Part shown: one piece after another, positions 12,309-25,731 of the stretch | How the letters are laid out: each line of letters opens with the position of its first letter | Position numbering within the stretch: position 1 is the stretch's first letter | From: Chondrilla cf. caribensis | Lineage: Eukaryota; Porifera; Demospongiae; Chondrillida; Chondrillidae | NCBI GenBank assembly: GCA_964020155.1 | Contig: OZ026568.1 | Coordinates: 4,531,320 to 4,595,319 of the forward strand | DNA length: 64,000 nt | Direction: 5' to 3' | The notes under the pieces: model-generated | What the model saw: the letters and a program-made list of their open reading frames with translations, nothing else | The model's database searches: none | What the model was told of the DNA's origin: nothing | Made by a program: the position numbers and the translations under genes

Positions 12309-15300
12309 GCTGTTTGTGGCTGTAGCTACTACAATACATATGTTGTCTTCAGCTAATGAATTCAGTTGTGTACGACAAAGTAGTTGAGAGAGCTGGGAAG
12401 AGCCAAGTGCTTGTTTTTGTGCATTCAAGAAAGGAGACAGTCAAAACTGCCAAAATGATTCGAGATATGTGTATAGAGAAGGACACCATAGGCTACTTCA
12501 TGCGCGAGGATTCTGCAAGTACAGAGATATTGAGAACAGAGGCTGAGCAGACAAAGGTGGGTGTGCATAGAGGGTGTGTTGCCTTGTTGCCCCTCCATCC
12601 CCCATCGTATGTTTGCAGAATGAAGACCTTCGTGATCTCCTCCCGTATGGGTTCGGAGTGCACCACGCTGGGATGACGAGGGTGGACCGGAACATGGTGG
12701 AGGACCTCTTTGCAGATAAGCACATCCAGGTCCTGGTATCCACGGCAACACTGGCCTGGGGAGTTAACCTGCCTGCTCGCACTGTGATCATCAAAGGCAC
12801 TCAAATCTACAGTCCAGAGAAGGGCTCCTGGGTGGAGTTGGGAGCTCTAGATGTCCTGCAGATGTTGGGACGGAGTGGTCGACCGCAGTTTGACAAAGTT
12901 GGTGAGGGTATACTTCTCACCAGCCACAGTGAACTGCAGTTTTACCTGTCTTTGATGAACCAACAGGTGTGTGCATGTCTATGTACCTATGTGTGTGAGT
13001 GCGTGATGTATTCTAGATCCAGTGGACATGTTCACTCTCCTATATGTTTGTTTCCTTTAGCTGCCAATTGAAAGTCAGTTCGTCTCTACATTAGCTGACA
13101 ATTTGAATGCAGAGATTGTGCTGGGAAGTGTTCAGAATGCCAAAGATGCTGTCAACTGGCTTGGTGAGGAATTGGTGGAGCAAGTACTTGTTTTGTGCTT
13201 AGTTGAGCTGTATACCTGTTTACTGTTGCTAGGTTACACATATCTATATGTTCGTATGTTGCGCAATCCCTCACTCTATGGGATTAGTCATGATGATCTA
13301 GCCCAGGATCCTCTGTTGGAACAGAGGCGGTCGGATCTGGTCCACAGCGCAGCTTTGAGCTTGGACAAGAACAATCTCATCAAGTATGACCGTAAGAGTG
13401 GAGCGTTCCAGGTAAGAGTGCTTGCTAGTAACCTTGTCGTGCCCTGTGTTATCTGATGTTGTGTGTTTGTGAAGGTGACCGAACTAGGACGAATTGCCAG
13501 CCACTACTACTGCACCAGCGAATCCATGGCTACGTACAACAATATGCTGAAGCAGACAATTAGTGAAATTGAGCTTCTTAGAGTATTCTCACTGTCTTCA
13601 GAGTTCAAGTACATCACTGTTCGAGGTGAAGAGAAGCCGGAGTTAGCCAAGTTGTGGGAGCTAGCTCCAATCCCCATCAAGGAAGGGAAGGAAGAGCCCA
13701 GTGCAAAGGTTAATGTTCTCCTTCAAGCATTCATTTCCCAGCTCAAGTTGGAGGGGTTTGCTCTGGCAGCAGATATGGTCTACGTAGCTCAAGTAAGCCA
13801 CTTTTCCTTCTAGTGCTGGCTGGAGAGTTGTGTCATCTGGCTCTCTTGTGCATAGTCGGCTGGTCGACTGTCCAGAGCTATATTTGAGATCTGCTTACAC
13901 CGCGGATGGGCTCAACTCTCAGACAAAGCACTGACATTATGCAAGATGATTGACAGACGAATGTAAGGGTTTATGCATAGGTTTTGGTAGAACGGTGTTA
14001 ATCTCCCCTCTTCACATTAGGTGGCAATCCATGAGTCCTCTCAGACAGTTCAAGAAGTTGCCAGAAGATGTGATTCGAAAACTGGAGAAGAAGGACTTTC
14101 CTTGGGATCGCTTCTATGATCTGAGCCACACTGAAATTGGTGAACTGATTAGAATGCCTAAGATGGGGAAAACTCTGCACAAGTTTGTACACCAGGTTCC
14201 CAAGCTTGAACTCTCCGTGCATGTGCAGCCGGTGACAAGGTGCGTTTGTGTACTGCAACTTCTTTAAAAGGTACTCCAATACTGTGATTCATCACAGCGG
14301 TAGCGTGGCCGAGTGGTCTAAGGCGCTGGATTTAGGCTCCAGTCTCTGCGGAGGCGTGGGTTCGAATCCCACCGCTGCCACTTACTTTTTTTCTTTTTTT
14401 CTCTACGTATAGGTCAACTTTGCAAGTTGAACTCACTGTTGTGCCTGATTTCCAGTGGGATGAAAAGATTCATGGAAATTCTCAAGCTTTTTGGATTTTT
14501 GTTGAAGATGTGGACAGTGAAATTGTCCTTCACCATGAATATTTCCTACTCAAGAAGAAATACTGTGAAGAAGAGCATGTATTGAATTTCTTTGTTCCAG
14601 TGTTTGAGCCCCTCCCACCTCAGTACTTCATACGTGTTGTTTCTGATAAATGGCTTGGTAAGTCCTGGGACATGCTGGTCCATTTGACGTTTGTGAATGC
14701 TATGTTATTTTTCATAGCTTCAGAAACACAGTTGCCCGTGTCTTTTAGGCACTTGATTCTCCCAGAAAAGTTCCCCCCACCTACTGAGCTCCTGGACCTC
14801 CAGTCTTTGCCGGTTTCAGCTCTTAGAGAACCTAAGTTTGAAGCTCTCTTCAAGGACACCTTGTCTTTTTTCAATCCTGTTCAAACCCAAGGTATAATCC
14901 AGTTCTCCAATGCTCTGTCACAATCTACACTCACCCACTCACCTCACTATGCACAGTTGAGTGCATTCCATGTGATTGTCCTTCATTTCCCTGTCCAGTG
15001 TTCAATGCCCTGTACAATTCAGATGACAACGTATTTATTGGTGCTCCTACCGGAAGTGGAAAGACAGTTTGTGCTGAATTTGCCATCCTTCGTCTCTTGC
15101 AATCGAACCCCAGTGGCCGCTGTGTGTATGTTGCTCCAAAGAAGGCTCTTGTAGAACAGGTGAGTTAATAGTTTGCTTATTCCAGCCCTGGACCATCATG
15201 TAAATCATTTTTGTGTCCACAGATGTTCTCTGGATGGTCCGTGAAATTTGGAAGTAAACTGGGGAAGAAAGTGGTGATGCTGACTGGTGAGACCACTGCT

Positions 15301-18300
15301 GATTTGAGGCTTTTGAAGGAGGGATTCATTGTCATGGCAACCCCTGAGCAATGGGATATATTATCCAGACGATGGAAGCAAAGAAAGAATGTACAAAATG
15401 TCCACTTGTTCATAGCAGACGAGCTGCACCTCATTGGAGGAGAGGACGGGGTACACTTTATTTCTTTATGTGTTTTTTTTAGCTTTAAATTATCTTTTTC
15501 ACTTCATTTAGCCTGTTTTAGAGATTGCCTGCTCTAGAATGCGTTACATCTCATCTCAGATAGAAAGGAACATTCGGATTGTTGCCTTGAGCTCATCAGT
15601 GGCCAATGCCAAGGTGGGTTGTGGCTGCCATCCTGGTGTCCTGACATCGGAAGTACTGTGTAGCCTCCTCTGGTAGGACCTGGGGCAGTGGTTAGGAGCT
15701 ACCTCTCACAGCCTGTTCAACTTCCCACCGAGTGCTCGACCCACTCCTTTGGAGGTGCACATTCAAGGACTCAACATCTCTCACACTCCATCTCGCCTGC
15801 TGGCCATGTCAAAGCCTCTCTACAATGCCATCAATAAGTACTCCAGTAGACAGCCTGTAGTGGTGTTTGTGCCTTCCAGGAAGCAGACCAGACTCACAGC
15901 CATTGACCTCCTGATGTACTCTGCTTCTGACGGTCAGCCAGAGAGGTTCCTACATTGCTCTAGCGATGACATAGCTCAGCACATCAAGCACGTCAAGGAG
16001 AAGGTGAGACGAGGTGGAGGGGATAGAGGTGGAGAAGTTGTGTTACTGCTTGCTCTGTTTATTCAGACTCTCTGTGAGACCATCACCAGTGGAGTGGGAT
16101 ACCTACACGAAGGGCTCAGTGACCTGGAGCAGAGGGTGGTGCAGCATCTGTTCATTTCGGGAGCTGTCCAAGTTCTGGTCATCTCGCGGAACCTTGTTTG
16201 GGGAGTACAGGCCAAAGCACACTTGGTTGTTGTCATGGATACACAGTACTACGATGGGCACACCCACCGCTATGTGGACTACTCCGTGACAGATATTCTC
16301 CATATGGTGGGCCAGGCAGGGTCCACCCAAGATACTGACAAATGTGAGCTGTTATTCTCAGTGGGTGTGGGTGTGGGTGTGGGAGTGGCAGGCTGTCAGT
16401 TCTGGTTGTACGTACTCAGGTGTCAGTGTCCTCATGTGCCAGAGCTCAAGGAAGGAGTTTTACATGAAGTTCTTGTGCGACCCCCTGCCCGTGGAGGTGT
16501 GTGACACGTATGAACCAGGAGTGTGTGGGTGGGCGTAATGGGAGAGCGATGTGGGAGTGGCAAGAGTAGCCGCAGCTTCTGATGTGTAATATCTGTGTTG
16601 TGTCCGTCAGTCCCACTTAGATCATTTTCTGCATGATCATTTTAATGCGGAAATTGTGACAAAGACCATTGAAAACAAGCAGGATGCCGTAGACTACCTG
16701 ACATGGACGTTCTTCTATCGCAGGATGACACAGAATCCCAACTACTACAACTTGCAAGGCGTCTCTCATCGCCACCTTTCAGATCATCTCTCTGAACTGG
16801 TGGAAAACACCCTTGCTGATTTGGAGCAGTCGAAATGTATTTCTATTGAAGAAGACATGGACACTGTCCCCCTCAATCTTGGCATGATTGCTTCCTATTA
16901 CTACATCAACTACACCACTATTGGTAAGTGAGCAGATGTGGTAGCTTATTACTACACATATTACTACATCAACTACACCACTATTGGTAAGTGAGCAGAT
17001 GTGGTAGCTACACCACTATTGGTAAGTGAGCAGATGTGGTAGCTACACATATCAATTTGACTGAATATTCTCTGTCGTTAGAACTATTCAGTATGTCTTT
17101 GACTGAGAAAACCAAGTTGAGGGGGTTGGTGGAAATCTTGTCCAGTGCTGCAGAGTACGAGTCTCTCCCCATTCGTCACAAAGAGGAGAATGTGATGCAG
17201 CAGCTGGCCGGTCGTGTTCCCTTGAAGCTGCCAGAGCACAAGTTCAACGATCCCCACGTCAAAGCCAACCTCCTGCTACAAGCCCACATGTCTCGTCTTC
17301 AGCTGTCGGCCGAACTCCAGTCAGACACAGAAGAGATACTGAAAAAGGTTCTTAGAGTGTGTGCGGGTGTGGTGTATGGACATGGGTGTGGTGTGTGGAC
17401 ATGGGTATGGTGTGTGGACATGGGTATGGTGTATGGATGTGGGTGTGGTGTGTGGACATGGGTATGGTGTATGGATGTGGGTGTGGTGTGTGGACATGGG
17501 TATGGTGTATGGATGTGGGTGTGGTGTGTGGCATGTGGATGTGTACTCCAGTCTCCTTGTGTGCGTCAGGTGATCAAGTTGCTGCAAGCTTGTGTTGATG
17601 TTCTTAGTAGCAGTCGTTGGCTGTTACCTGCTCTGACCGCAATGGAGTTGGCGCAGATGATAACCCAGGCAATGTGGAACAAAGACTCTGTGCTGAAGCA
17701 GCTGCCACACTTCACTTCTGATGTCATTCAGAGGTGTGAAAAGAAGGTGTGTTTGTGGCAATTCCATAATATCATAGCTGTGTCATCTGATTGTACTGTA
17801 CTGTCCACTTGAAGGGTGTGGAGTCCATTTTTGATCTGATGGAGATGGAAGATGAGGACAGAAGTGGTCTGTTGGCTCTCAATGACAGCCAGATTCAAGA
17901 TGTAGCTATATTCTGCAATCGATACCCAAATATTGAACTGGTGTATGAAATCCTCAATGAAAATGACATTCAGAGGTGTGTAAGTTATGTGCCGTATGCG
18001 TAGGTTCTCTAGTACATTCTGTTATGTCTTATTCCATGGTTTATTGCTAATTATATGACTTCTAGTGGAGACAATGTGGTTGTCATGGTGACATTAGAGC
18101 GGGAAGATGAAGAGGATGTTTCACCCTATGTGATTGCTCCCTTCTTCCCACAAAAGCGAGAGGAAGGGTGGTGGGTGGTCATTGGACAGACCAAAACAAA
18201 CAGGTACGTCTGTGGTCCATTGTGAGCAACTGTGTCCAGTAACCATGTTCCTCCCTCTGCAGTTTGGTGACCATCAAGAGACTCACTTTACAGACCAAAG

Positions 18301-18452
18301 CAAAGCTGAAGTTGGAATTCCCGGCTCCACCCCCTGGGACCCACAAGTACACACTTTACTTCATGTGTGATGCTTACGTGGGATGCGACCAGGAGTATTC
18401 CTTCTCCATACGAGTGCACGAGCCAGCTGCTAGACCAATGGACCAGTCATGA
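9186..18452 (+). CDS. SNRNP200: U5 snRNP RNA helicase BRR2
   Basis: Spliced gene of more than 20 exons encoding a roughly 2,150-residue Ski2-like helicase, start [15 protein letters not shown], end MDQS at 18450-18452. It unwinds U4/U6 during spliceosome activation in the nucleus. The N-terminal region ([30 protein letters not shown]) is followed by two helicase cassettes. Cassette 1 has CAPTGAGKT (split by an intron at 11520-11586), [22 protein letters not shown] and [11 protein letters not shown]. Cassette 2 has [17 protein letters not shown] (15035-15085) and [12 protein letters not shown]. Each is followed by a Sec63 unit ([21 protein letters not shown]). The C-terminal FN3-like part ends [14 protein letters not shown]. 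In cassette 2 the motif VI region reads [10 protein letters not shown], degenerate as expected for the inactive second cassette. A tRNA-Leu gene lies in one intron. Confidence 0.98.
9482..9627 (+). repeat. (GT)n microsatellite starting at a splice donor
   Basis: About 145 bp of GT repeat with a few interruptions. The preceding SNRNP200 exon ends in AAATCGAA, and the GT at 9482-9483, the first of the repeat, serves as donor. The next exon starts GCGAAGAAAAGATGAC after gtggcag, restoring the K-R-R-K reading. Confidence 0.85.
10367..10420 (+). repeat. (GT)n microsatellite near a splice donor
   Basis: GT run in a SNRNP200 intron whose donor (GAG|GTGTGTGC, about 10345) lies some 20 bp upstream and is itself GT-repeat-like. 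Confidence 0.9.
12246..12302 (+). repeat. (GT)n microsatellite starting at a splice donor
   Basis: SNRNP200 exon ends AAGTTCCAG at 12245 and continues as an uninterrupted GT run. The intron ends at cttcag before CTAATGAATTCAGTTG (about 12354). Confidence 0.9.
14299..14380 (+). tRNA. tRNA-Leu (anticodon TAG), nested in a SNRNP200 intron
   Basis: Class II tRNA on the same strand as its host gene. Acceptor stem GGTAGCG (14299-14305) pairs with CGCTGCC (14373-14379), followed by discriminator A. Box A is TGGCCGAGTGG, the anticodon stem-loop is CTGGA-TTTAGGC-TCCAG with anticodon TAG, a variable arm (TCTCTGCGGAGGCG) is present, and box B is GGTTCGAATCC. A T-rich run (cttactttttttcttttttt) directly downstream is a good RNA polymerase III terminator. 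The host intron runs from the GTGCGT donor near 14241 to the acceptor near 14412. All stems look intact, so it is probably functional. Confidence 0.95.
16914..17040 (+). repeat. Tandem duplication of an exon end and its splice donor
   Basis: The string ACCACTATTGGTAAGTGAG followed by cagatgtggtagct occurs three times (about 16914, 16976 and 17011). It covers the end of the SNRNP200 exon ending NYTTI plus its GTAAGT donor, so there are three identical donors in 100 bp. The next exon begins AACTATTCAGTATGTC after cgttag (about 17080). Confidence 0.9.
17358..17545 (+). repeat. Intronic minisatellite in SNRNP200
   Basis: Tandem variants of GTGTGGACATGGGTATG and GTGTATGGATGTGGGTGTG in the intron between the exon ending EEILKK and the exon starting [12 protein letters not shown]. 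Confidence 0.85.
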
Positions 18453-18600
18453 ACCTTCAATAAACTGCTCATTAACTGCTTAGTCTACAGATCTGTTATT
18501 GAGTTGAATTAGTAAAATATCTGACACATGCAATAAAATTAATGTGATTGAAATAAGTCTATGAACTTCAAATGTCGGTAATAATTTCAATAAAACAAGT

Positions 18601-21364
<2,764 letters not shown>

Positions 21365-21508
21365 GATCACACGTGACAAATGACGTCACCACAATGTGGG
21401 TGGGCCGACCAGGCATGCGGATCGGATCGGTCACGCCCGCCCAGCAAACTTGACGAGCGGATTTAGTCCAACCATAGACACTCTAAACTACCTCCAACCT
21501 GGGATAGG
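21365..21508. promoter_or_regulatory. Probable bidirectional promoter, DDX41 / DOK-like gene
   Basis: 144 bp separate two divergent start codons. The segment includes an E-box-like cacgtg near 21370, a GC-rich cgcccgccc near 21435, and at 21473-21490 the 18-mer catagacactctaaacta, which reappears inside a hairpin in a GTF2F1 intron at 32952. Confidence 0.5.
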
Positions 21509-24500
21509 ATGGCTACACCGAACACTCCCGAAGAAAGAGGTCCTTTGATCGCGGGATACATGTACAAGTTGTCCATGTCTGGTCTAATGAAGGTTTGTAA
21601 CCGTCCACTACATTCGTATGATAGTTTAACATGCTGTGGTGAAATAGTGCTGACTACCTCCTTCCTTCGCGCAGCATTGGAACAAGCGCTACTTCGTGCT
21701 GTACGGTCATAGGTCGCCGGGCTCGCTAAGATTGGAGTATTATGATGACGAAATTAATCAAAAAATCGGTTCGGGCCGCCGAGTGATCCCGCTCCGGGAC
21801 TGCAGCAGCTGTTCTCAAGTCACTTCAATGAAAGCACATCCATTCGTGTTCCAAGCAACCACTCCTCTGGGGAGGCATATGCTAGCTGTGAAAGATCAAA
21901 AAGAACTGGATCAATGGGTAACAGGTATAAGAACAGTTGTGAAGAAATACATGCAAGCACGTTTTCATGGAAAGAAGTCAAGACAGTCCTCGTCTTCTTC
22001 AGTGACATCAACAACTTCAGAAAGTGCAAAGAACTTACCATCTGGAGGTCAGTTTCAACACCTGATTCCCTAATAGTTGATAAAGTAACTGCAGTGGGAG
22101 AAGAGAAGGGAATGACTAACACTCAGCTAAACATTCATCTCCCCAACCCTACTAGTCTACAATGTACTCATCTCCCCAACCCTACTAGTCTACAGTGTAC
22201 TCATCTCCCCAACCCTACTAGTCTACAGTGTACTCATCTCCCCAACCCTACTAGTCTACAGTGTACTCATCTCCCCAACCCTACTAGTCTACAATGTACT
22301 CATCTCCCCAACCCTACTAGTCTACAATGTACTCATCTCCCCAACCCTACTAGTCTACAATGTACTCATCTCCCCAACCCTACTAGTCTACAATGTACTC
22401 ATCTCCCCAACCCTACTAGTCTACAGTGTACTCATCTCCCCAACCCTACTAGTCTACAGTGTACTCATCTCCCCAACCCTACTAGTCTACAGTGTACTCA
22501 TCTCCCCGACCCTACTAGTCTACAGTGTACTCATCTCCCCAACCCTACTAGTCTACAGTGTACTCATCTCCCCAACCCTACTAGTCTACAGTGTACTCAT
22601 CTCCCCAACCCTACTAGTCTACAGTGTACTCATCTCCCCAACCCTACTAGTCTACAGTGTACTCATCTCCCCAACCCTACTAGTCTACAGTGTACTCATC
22701 TCCCCAACCCTACTAGTCTACAGTGTACTCATCTCCCCAACCCTACTAGTCTACAGTGTACTCATCTCCCCAACCCTACTAGTCTACAGTGTACTCATCT
22801 CCCCAACCCTACTAGTCTACAGTGTACTCATCTCCCCAACCCTACTAGTCTACAGTGTACTCATCTCCCCAACCCTACTAGTCTACAGTGTACTCATCTC
22901 CCCAACCCTACTAGTCTACAGTGTACTCATCTCCCCAACCCTACTAGTCTACAGTGTACTCATCTCCCCAACCCTACTAGTCTACAGTGTACTCATCTCC
23001 CCAACCCTACTAGTCTACAGTGTACTCATCTCCCCAACCCTACTAGTCTACAGTGTACTCATCTCCCCAACCCTACTAGTCTACAGTGTACTCATCTCCC
23101 CAACCCTACTAGTCTACAGTGTACTCATCTCCCCAACCCTACTAGTCTACAGTGTACTCATCTCCCCAACCCTACTAGTCTACAGTGTACTCATCTCCCC
23201 AACCCTACTAGTCTACAATGTACTCATCTCCCCAACCCTACTAGTCTACAATGTACTCATCTCCCCAACCCTACTAGTCTACAATGTACTCATCTCCCCA
23301 ACCCTACTAGACTACAATGTACTCATCTCCCCAACCCTACTAGTCTACAATGTACTCATCTCCCCAACCCTACTAGTCTACAATGTACTCATGAACAAGT
23401 TACATTAACATTACAATACATATGAGATATGCATTACTTTGGTATGGTTTATATGTAATTTGGTATTTATTCTCCTTCAGTTCTGTTTCGTGACAAGGTA
23501 GTGACGGTGCGGACAAATGGAGCACAGAAGGCGAACTTGTCTGGGACCTACGTACTGGTGATAACAACCAAAGGACTAATCCTGTATTGTCCCAGTACAA
23601 AGAGCAAGGTAGCCTCATGGAATTTCAAAGCAGTCAAGACCTATGGAAAGACTCACACAACCTTCAACTTTGAAACTGGGAGAAATTCAGAATTCGGAGC
23701 TTGTCGCTTTGAATTCCAGCACAAAAATCCCAAAGAAATATTCAGCCATGTGAACTCGTCAATCAAAAGCCTCGCCAGTAGTTTGAACCAAGAGAGAAAG
23801 TCAGCATCCGAGCTACGGAAGCCTCCTGAGAATCAGCAGCCAAAGAGAGCACAGTCTATGTACAATGCACCCATCATGGAGGAGCCGGCCCAGCAACCCG
23901 AGAGTGGAAGTAGAAATACCTCTATTCATCTGGAGAACCCACTGCAAGAGCTAAAAGCGCTTCATGAAAGTTTCGATAATCGTCCTATCAGTTTTGCTGA
24001 TAGTCGGGGTCAGTATCGTCAGAAGGCCCTGGACAAATCGGAGGACATATTTTGGGAGGAAGACATTGACCTCACAGATTTCTCAGACATGACTGACTTC
24101 CACAACAGTCCTCCTTCATATGTAGATGTTCTGAAGAAGGACCAAGTTGGAGACAGTGGAGAGTCAGGAAAGAGGGTTACTTCTTCCAACAACATATCCG
24201 GAGGAGGAGAAACTAACGTGTTTGGGAATGATCCATTCTCCAGTTTTGCGGAGTACTCCCATTCCTTCATGGGTAATGGTCCAAACACTACTTCTCTTCT
24301 GACAGAAGAATCTGATGATCTTCTGGTGCCTCCAACCACTCTGCCACTAGACCAGTTAGAAAGGGAGTCTACACCATTCGATGACAACAACCCTTTTGCT
24401 ACAAGCAGTCCAATAAGCACTCAACAAACACCAGATAGCAGTAATCCTTTCGATGAATTTGGACCTTTGCAGACTGAGGAGTCATCAAAAAGTAATCTGT

Positions 24501-25537
24501 GGGGGACCCAACCCACTGGCAACCTGTGGGATACTGAGCCAACTCCAAGTTCACCAACTACCGGCCCCTGGGATACTGCAGGACAGTTGCATGGTTCAAC
24601 ATCTATAGACCCATGGAGTACTACTGAGTCCACCTCCAGTGCACCAACGACTAGCCCATGGAATAATACCGAGCCCACATTGGGGTCACCAAGTTCAAGT
24701 CCTTGGGGTAATACTGAGCCCACCTCCAGTGCACCGACTAGAGACCCATGGGACACTACTGAGCCCACCTCCAGTGGACCGACTAAAGACCCATGGGACA
24801 CTACTGAGCCCACCTCCAGTGGACCGACTAGAGACCCATGGGACACTACTGAGCCCACCTCCAGTGGACCGACTAGAGACCCATGGGACACTACTGAGCC
24901 CACCTCCAGTGGACCGACTAGAGACCCATGGGACACTACTGAGCCCACCTCCAGTGGACCGACTAGAGACCCATGGGACACTACTGAGCCCACCTCCAGT
25001 GGACCGACTAGAGACCCATGGGACACTACTGAGCCCACCTCCAGTGGACCGACTAGAGACCCATGGGACACTACTGAGCCCACCTCCAGTTCACCGACTA
25101 GAGACCTATGGGACACTACTGAGCCCACCTCCAGTGGACCGACTAGAGACCCGTGGGACATCACGGAGCCCACCTCCAGTGGACCGACTAAAGACCCGTG
25201 GGACACTACTGAGCCCACCTCCAGTGGACCGACTAAAGACCCATGGGACATCACTGAGCCCACCTCCAGTGGACCAGGTACAGATCTGTGGTATACTGGT
25301 AAAGCATGTTCCACTCCACAAGGAGTGAATGGAAGCACCACTTCCTCTCACAAAATTGAACCTCAGGTCGGTCAATCAGATGAGGACCCCTGGTCATTCT
25401 CAACTAACCTTATAGTGGAAGATCCTCGTTCTCTACCACAGCAGGATACAGATAACCTTTTCCGAGATTTGGACCAGATGACAGACATGTTATTCAGTCA
25501 AATTGCCGATTTTCAATTGTCAGAGAGTACACATTAG
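21509..25537 (+). CDS. DOK-like PH-PTB adaptor with DPW/NPF endocytic tail
   Basis: Three exons (21509-21592, 21675-22047, 23481-25537) give about 837 residues. Residues 12-130 form a PH domain (LIAGYMYKLSMSG, HWNKRYFVLYG, LDQWVTGIRTVV). Residues about 153-250 form an IRS-type PTB domain with the hallmark FNFETGRNSEFGACRFEF. This PH-PTB pair is typical of DOK and IRS adaptors under receptor tyrosine kinases. The tail is unusual: NDPF, two NPF motifs (NNPFATS, SNPFDEF) and 13 DPW motifs, most in a 15-aa repeat (EPTSSGPTRDPWDTT). DPW/DPF bind the AP-2 alpha appendage and NPF binds EH domains in epsins and Eps15 partners. The tail has few tyrosines (YNAP is one YxxP) and lacks an obvious RasGAP or PI3K docking cluster. 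I infer a receptor-to-clathrin adaptor. Confidence 0.85.
22133..23394 (+). repeat. 33-bp minisatellite, about 38 copies, intronic
   Basis: Tandem units reading actcatctccccaaccct followed by actagtctacagtgt. The repeat sits in intron 2 of the DOK-like gene, between donor GGAG|GTCAGT (22048) and acceptor ttctccttcag (23480). Because 33 is divisible by three and the unit lacks a stop in one frame, it yields a long open frame (THLPNPTSLQC repeated), which is not part of the spliced product. The central units carry CAGTGT and the outer ones mainly CAATGT, showing spread from the middle. Confidence 0.95.
24675..25275 (+). repeat. Coding 45-bp VNTR carrying DPW motifs
   Basis: About 12 tandem 45-bp units within the last exon of the DOK-like gene. 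Six consecutive units (24795-25075) are essentially identical; flanking units vary (KDPW, DLW, DITEPT). The frame is kept, so copy-number change alters the number of AP-2-type DPW motifs without a frameshift. Confidence 0.93.
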
Positions 25538-25731
25538 TCACAAACTTGTAACTTACATTGCTAAGATCCAACTACTACACTTTTATATTAGTATTGAAAT
25601 CTAACTTTTCTCAAAATCTTGTTGTTTCTATATAAAATGCAATTGGGATGTTACGTATGTCTTTCTCACATATATACAACACATAATATACTTATTCATA
25701 TGAAGTAGACATAAATAAACATGATAAACTA

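Noticed and set aside
21914..23425. 503-residue open frame with THLPNPTSLQC repeats
   Set aside because: It lies in a different frame from the PH exon and spans a clear intron of the DOK-like gene (GTCAGT donor, ttctccttcag acceptor).
24421..25341. 306-residue minus-strand open frame with VGPLEVGSVVSHGSL repeats
   Set aside because: Antisense shadow of the 45-bp coding repeat of the DOK-like gene.
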